Part shown: piece by piece, positions 58,482-64,000 of the stretch
Numbering within the stretch: position 1 is the first letter of the stretch
Layout of the letters: each line of letters starts with the position of its first letter
Source of the DNA: Prinsepia uniflora
Lineage: Eukaryota > Streptophyta > Magnoliopsida > Rosales > Rosaceae
Assembly: GCA_032719365.1 (NCBI GenBank)
Contig: CM064870.1
Span: forward strand, 42,936,194 to 43,000,193
Direction: 5' to 3'
Length of the DNA: 64,000 nt
Made by a program: the position numbers and the translations under genes
The notes under the pieces: generated by a model
What the model was told of the DNA's origin: nothing
Databases searched by the model: none
The model's input: only the letters and a program-made list of their open reading frames with translations

Positions 58482-61147
58482 TGACAGGACCCGCCCCGAT
58501 CCCACGAGGACCACAAGGGGACGTACCCTACTCCCGTCTGACACCCAAATTAACATACCCATTTCTAACCTCAAACGTTCAAATGCATAAATAACCAAAT
58601 TAAAGTTTTACATCAAATCCGAAATAAACATATGTCAGACAAGGGATGAAATCCAAAATTACAAGTTGCGAGCACGACTCTAAAATAAACCTGCGGGTAA
58701 ACCACCCAACAGGGGTTCAGGTACAAAGAAGTAGATCTATGCCTCAGCCTCAGGATCCTCCTCTACCTCAGTAGCACAGCCTGTAGGGGTTACCAAAACA
58801 TTAAGGGTGAGTGGGCCGAAACTCAAGTTTATAAAACCGTTTAATAAGTAAAACATATAATTTACCCCTCCATTTTCCAAACATGCATGCATCAGAATTT
58901 TAAACCATAAATCATATAATAAGAACCATAAGGCATGTAATAAAACCAATAAACATAATTTTAGCCACTGCACTATACACTCCAATCTTGACATCCCCGA
59001 TGTCTGACGTCCCTAACGTCCAATAAGGTCACAGTCTCAAGGCTACGCGTGCCACTCGGGGTCTCAATCCCGAATCCAATCCCCGAACCCTGTCCGGGTA
59101 CGGTTTCTCAAATGCCTAGCGTCCTAGACGCTCGACGTCCCTGACATCCAATTATAGAAATCCTGCTCCTGAGTCATTTTACGGTCCGGTTCCTCCGTAG
59201 AATGACCCCTCGCAGGCAGTGCGCCATGACCACTCCGGGGTACCACATCCGGAGGAGACAGTATCACAAGAATGGATCTATACAGTGCAGTACCAAATAC
59301 CTTTTATTGATATCCACATGCAAAACATATATATATACAAGATAAAATCCAAACTGATCTTTAAGTTTCATTAGACGGGTTTCAAACCCAAATACCGTGA
59401 AACGTACCATAACCATAATTTCAATATCATCAAAACCGTTTCATGATTCCAGCATGTGAATATAAGTAAATCAGAAAACATTTAAGTATGCAAGGGTTTA
59501 ATGAAATCGGGCCCACTCACAGTACGATCCCGCGGTGAATCTGCGCGTACGGACCTGTACCGAGTTTATCGTACAATTCCTGTCAGTCCAAATCACACGT
59601 AAGGGTCACTACAAGTATTAACCATTTAACCAAAAAGTCCGAAACAGAAACCAGCTCAGGGAAACCGTCCAACACGTTTCCCGAGACAACCGGCCCTAAA
59701 CTGACCCATCAAAACTATCTCAGATCAACATGGTTAATTCACCAAAATGTTCAAAATGATGAGAGGAACAAAAGTCATGTTAATCGTGATCAGAGATAAG
59801 GTCCAACGCGCCCTCACGCGCCGCCCAAAGTGGCTCTGCGCGTGAAAGTCACACGCCTGACACTGTAGCTACAGTGTCACCACCTTCACCCGTTTGTCTG
59901 TAATACGGGCCTGCCACCCCCGGCTTGACCCGGTTAATTGACCCTCAATTTCCACTCGATTTCACTCGTATTTCATCCTAACATGTTTCATTAACTATCC
60001 AATTTAGGTTCTAAGTCAAAAATTAACCTCACTGGTCCCTTAAATGGACCCTCGACCCGTGATCAACAAACGGGTCAATCACCAGAACTCCCTGGTTTCA
60101 AACCCATTATCCAATTAACTTCACAAGAATCGTAATAGGATCAAAACGAACTAAAATGAATGATCATTTGTGCCTGAAAGTACCTGAAGGTTGTCGTCCC
60201 AAGCTCTGCAATTTCTCTGAAAACGGCAGCCACCGTCCAGCTCAACCGTGGCTGGTTCCCCCTCGATTTCGATGTGGTTGAGTTCCAAATACTCCCAGAA
60301 GACTAAACCAGGCCTTGGTTTGGTCCAACAATCACCAGAAATCAAACCCGATTTTCCCTCCAATTTTCCAGAAATGGTTTTCTCTGTTTTCCTCTCCAAT
60401 TCTCAGTCCTCACTGCAGCAGAGTGAAACACACTTAAATCCCATTCAGTTTAAACAATCCTTACCAGCCAACAGCTCGTGGGAAGCCTCACTGTCCACTG
60501 AGAAATGTTTTCCCGCAAACGTACGAATCTTGAATTAACAAATGGTGTCCCATGATCAGCCACGTTCTGATGTCTATAGGGGCTTTAAACAATCCCAGCT
60601 TTCCAACTCACACACCTGATTAAACAATTGAGACTCAGAACCACCGCACACGGTGGTGCAGTGATTGTTCCCCCCGCGGTTGCTACAGTGACCAGGGGTG
60701 AAATGACCAAAAATGCCCCCTGTTTCAATTAATTACCAAAATGCCCTTTACTTTCTAGACCCGTAACCTCAGCCATACGAAGGTCCGATTTCGGCGTGCC
60801 GTCTGTCAACGGACTCAGGGCATCGAGACCTACCTAACAGTCCTTGAGTCGTGTGAAAATTAGTTGGCAAACGAAAAGTCAACATTTTCGCCCCCTATCG
60901 TCAAATTACGGTAACGCCCCTGAACTTCCGATAGTCTTAACTTTTACCCTGATCGTCCGAATTGGACGTGCCACCTGTCTATGGACCCGTGACGTCCCAA
61001 ACTACATCACCGGTCATTGGTCAAAGTCCATTTGACCCTCAAGTCAAAAAGTCAACAATTTTGGTCATACCAATCACAAGGGTTAAAAAACGTCAATTCA
61101 TACATCAAATTACATTATCATAATCCTCGAATTTCCGGGGTGTTACA
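58482..61147 (-). repeat. 5' LTR of the Tekay element, 2666 bp
   Basis: It starts TGTAACACCCCGGAAATTC at 61147 and ends GGGTCCTGTCA at 58482, with the primer site next. It matches the 3' LTR with small indels and about 2% substitutions in the part I compared. Confidence 0.95.
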
Positions 61148-61261
61148 CACAGTGCATTCTCTGCTCCCTTTCTGAGCTGCAAGCAAAGGCTGAAACGCTA
61201 CCTTCAAATGATTGAATGGATCGTTGCGCCCTAACCTCGTTGAATTGCGAGGATTGACGGA

Positions 61262-61530
61262 AATTTCCGATGAACGATGAACAACATTCAAGAACTTCGA
61301 ACATAGTCGATGAACGAATGAACGACGAACGCACGAACGAAATATATGATGAACGATGAACATGACTGATGAACAACGTTTCAAGGAATTCAAACATAGT
61401 TTGATAAACGAAAAAATAAACTACGATGAACAGTAAACACAGCTGAAGAACAATGAACAATGTTCAAGAACTTCGAACATGGTTGATGAACGACGAACAA
61501 AGTATGATGAACGATGAACGATCGTGAGAG
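61262..61530. repeat. About 84 bp repeat rich in GATGAACGA, three copies
   Basis: GAACAACATTCAAGAACTTC and relatives begin at about 61279, 61372 and 61447, each followed by GAACATAGT or similar and GATGAACGA runs. Before the Tekay insertion this lay about 0.1 kb from the hairpin array. Confidence 0.75.
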
Positions 61531-61688
61531 CTCCCCTTGAGTAAACAATCAGCTATCATTGCCTCGATCGATTACTCGGGAGATTGTTCTACCAAGAACA
61601 CTCCAATGCCTAAGTTAGCTTTGAAAGAGGAAAATGAATTACTTCGAAGCGAATAATCGACTTACCTTGGGAATCGAATGAGTTCTGC

Positions 61689-61696
61689 TATTTATA
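61689..61696 (-). promoter_or_regulatory. Candidate TATA box pointing at the GAACGAT repeat and hairpin array
   Basis: TATAAATA on the minus strand has a splice-donor-like AAGGTAAGT about 25 bp downstream (61669-61661). It may be the U3/R of an old LTR or a gene promoter. No reading frame follows that I can name. Confidence 0.35.
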
Positions 61697-61699
61697 AGG

Positions 61700-64000
61700 A
61701 CACATTGGTAGCCACAGAGCGTTCTGATTGGTCGGTTGAATTTTGTAATTAATAAATAATATATTTTTAATAAAAGATATTATTTAATAATTATAATAAT
61801 TGCTCATTATGATGATAATTATAGCAATTTAATATTAATATTAATTGTTCATTATTAAGAATAATAACCATTAATTCTCATGGAGAATATTAATATTTTT
61901 GAGGTTTTAATCCGATTAAATAATATATTTAGCTGGAAATATATTATCTAATGTGTGGGGTATTTCTGAGCTGTTAATGTCATTGCGAGGGACAATTTGT
62001 ACATTTTGAGAATTATGGGCTATATGGCAGCTACACAATTTTCTGGTGATTTTTTGTTCCACAATAATCATTTAATTATTCAACACTAATAACTAAACAT
62101 GGATAAACAAATTGCATTCAATAACAAAATGATGATGTTAATGTTAATAATTGAATCGCTAATTTTTTTTTTTTATTTGAGTGAATTTTTGCCGGTGTGT
62201 AATGCTTATAACACGACACACAAAATAAACAGTTGAATTGTAAAATTTCCATTTTAATGGGACTTTTGTGTATTTTTCTAGAACTTGTAATTCTTTATTG
62301 AGGGTAAACATTTAATTTAAAGCTATCCATAAGTGCTTGTATGATCTCCACTCCCTAGTATCCTATCAAATTAAGAAGAAGATAAATGTATAGTGGTTTT
62401 TAAATGTTCATTATAAGGTATCGATTATTATTTACGATAATTGAATTTAAAATCGAATAGAAATAACCATATATATTAATTAGACAATACCTATAAATTT
62501 AGATAATTATATATCACTCTCTGTACTTTTCCTACAAAAGAACAATGGGGTAATGAATAATGATGCATTAACAAAGGGGGAAATTTCTTCTCCCCATGCA
62601 TGCATGGACAAAGCAAATAGAAAAAAGTGCACGCACGTGCACACGCTTTAACTTTGCATGCAGAATCTAATGCATGTTTAATTTCTTTGTGCTATTTTAT
62701 TTTTGGGTTTGATTTATATTTTTTCTTTTTTTGGGTTGCTTTCCATTTTTTGTTTTGTTTGTTAAAGTGAAAAAACTTTGTAATGTGGAGGGAAAGGTCA
62801 CAGATTCAAAAGGTGGTGCTTCCACTTCCACTCAAAATTTTCCAATTCCTATTTCTTTCAATCTCAACACCTCCCTTGCTACTTCTGCACATACTCCAAA
62901 ACCTTTCCAGAATGCGCACTCATGAAAAAAAAAATTAATTATTTTTGTGAAGAGATGGTTTATTTCAAAATACCTTGCATATACACTAGATCCATTAATT
63001 AAGAATTCAACTGTGAATATCAAGGTTAATAGCACAATTTTGAAAAGAAAATTAAGGAAGAGTAAAAGAAAAATAAAACTATATATAATTGCTTTCAAAC
63101 TATAATGTAAATACAAAGAAAGTATCGACCTAGAGTTCAACAACCAAATAGAACTTGTGAAGTAGTGTGCATCATACTACCTCGTTAAAAAATATTTCTC
63201 ACAAAAACTCACGGCAAAGGATAAAAAATGCAACACGTTTAATACAATATGGGTTGATTGAGTATCCTCAAAAGAAGACCGTCATGAATGAAAGTAATCC
63301 TCCGAGTGAGAAGAATAAAAGAACATTAATATGTAAAATCTCTTATAATAACCGCCAAAAATTCACGTGGCTCGCATCTGGAAAAAAAAAAACAAATATG
63401 AATAGAAAGAAACAAGTATTTACTATGGAACCTTACCTCACTAAATCCTTATTCAGTTTGCACTACTTTCGAATTTAAATTATATTTAATCATAACACGC
63501 TATATTTGAACTTTCAAATGTCAAAATTTTTTATTTGTTGATGTGTATGAATGAAATCTTGCAGTGTTCGAATGAAATCTTGCAGTGTTCGAATGAAATG
63601 TTGGCGTAATATTGAAATCTTTGAAATGCTGATGTTTTGGAATAATAATAACAGTTTGGATTAAAACAGTTTTAATTCTAATTTTAAAAAATCCAAACCT
63701 ACCAATCCATTAAAATTATAACGGTATGAATGTGGTTTTTGGTGATGTCTGTATCGATCCAAGGGTCACCACTATTCTACAACTTTAAGGATTCATAGTT
63801 AGGCACTGGTTGTGTTCGAATGATAGAAAAAAAAAAACATTGGATTTAGGAAAAATTCAGAATTTTGAACATTCTCATGCAACATTCTATACTAAGTTTC
63901 ATGTAGGAAGCACTAGAGTTCATATAAACTTTATGATTCTAAAATCCAAACCCAAAATATTGAAGAAAAAAAATCCAACTTCCAAAACCATGATCTCATA
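61700..64000. other. AT-rich DNA without a recognised gene
   Basis: Runs of TAATAATTATAAT fill 61740-61900. CATGCATGCATGG and CACGCACGTGCAC occur at 62596-62642. Short frames at 62731-62925 and 63167-63478 have no domain and poor composition. CTACCTCGTTAAAAAA near 63178 recalls a block common in plant copia 3' regions, but too little is left to call. It is probably host intergenic DNA with old repeat debris. Confidence 0.45.
63550..63591. repeat. 21 bp tandem duplication
   Basis: AATGAAATCTTGCAGTGTTCG occurs twice in a row and a third partial copy starts at 63592. Confidence 0.95.

Larger units (their letters stand above)
51357..61147 (-). mobile_element. Tekay/Del-type chromovirus, nearly complete, CACAG duplication
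   Basis: The 9791 bp element has LTRs of 2638 and 2666 bp, a tRNA-Met-type primer site, gag, protease, RT, RNase H, integrase with chromodomain and a polypurine tract, all on the minus strand. CACAG at 51352-51356 and 61148-61152 is a perfect target duplication. The first 270 bp of the LTRs differ at about six positions, so it is the youngest element here. Several in-frame stops and one deletion make it non-autonomous. Confidence 0.95.

Noticed and set aside
62731..62925. SINE or tRNA-like B box (CACAGATTCAAA)
   Set aside because: A matching A box at the right distance and an A-rich tail in the right place are lacking.
63167..63478. 103-codon plus-strand frame
   Set aside because: It is Lys/Asn-rich as expected of AT-rich DNA, with no domain and no promoter context.

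Overview
The window is plant nuclear DNA made almost entirely of transposable elements. I found no intact host gene, tRNA or CRISPR array. Evidence for a plant is direct: Ty1/copia and Ty3/gypsy polyproteins of plant type (Athila-like, Tat-like and Tekay/Del chromovirus), a Cassandra-type TRIM whose LTR carries a 5S rRNA-like stretch, a Mutator-like long-TIR element and an L1-type LINE scrap. The style of the Cassandra and TGTAACGACCCG-type LTRs suggests a dicot, perhaps Rosaceae, but that is inference from memory and not proven here.

Left third (1-22800). A decayed copia element (1-1205 and 20783-21119) is split by an Athila-like gypsy element (1206-20782). That element was itself hit by a Cassandra LTR (3386-3665), a large non-coding LTR element of LARD type (6448-14894, three LTR blocks), a 448 bp Cassandra LTR with a perfect AGCAC duplication (15943-16390) and a solo LTR (16790-19660). 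A second Cassandra copy (21120-21724) sits in the copia remainder, followed by an LTR fragment and LINE debris.

Middle (22900-31200). A Mutator-like element with about 630 bp inverted repeats and a TTAAAAAAAA duplication (22944-24563) is followed by about 0.7 kb of AT-rich, promoter-like DNA. A Tat-like gypsy element on the minus strand (25258 to about 31170) keeps LTR, PBS, gag, PR, RT and RNase H but is cut inside integrase.

Right half (31200-64000). A textbook nest on the minus strand: a solo LTR (31859-48816, AGAGG duplication) contains a LARD (33781-47612, AGCAG/AGTAG), whose two LTRs were in turn hit by a 1255 bp gag-bearing mini-element (36465-37719, TCAAC) and another LARD (44641-47597, GGACT). 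Then comes a tandem array of roughly 45 units of about 26 bp (50105-51349). Each unit is a small tetraloop-like hairpin, and the stems show compensatory changes. A nearly complete, young Tekay/Del chromovirus (51357-61147, CACAG duplication) follows. The right end (61153-64000) has an 84 bp GAACGAT-rich repeat, a minus-strand TATA box and AT-rich DNA without genes.

Functionally, every polyprotein seen is broken by stops, frameshifts or lost catalytic residues. The LTR family that dominates the window keeps a conserved RY (CATGCA) - ACGTG - TATA core promoter block and a conserved non-coding leader after its primer binding site. The non-coding copies may therefore have moved using proteins supplied by Tekay-like relatives.
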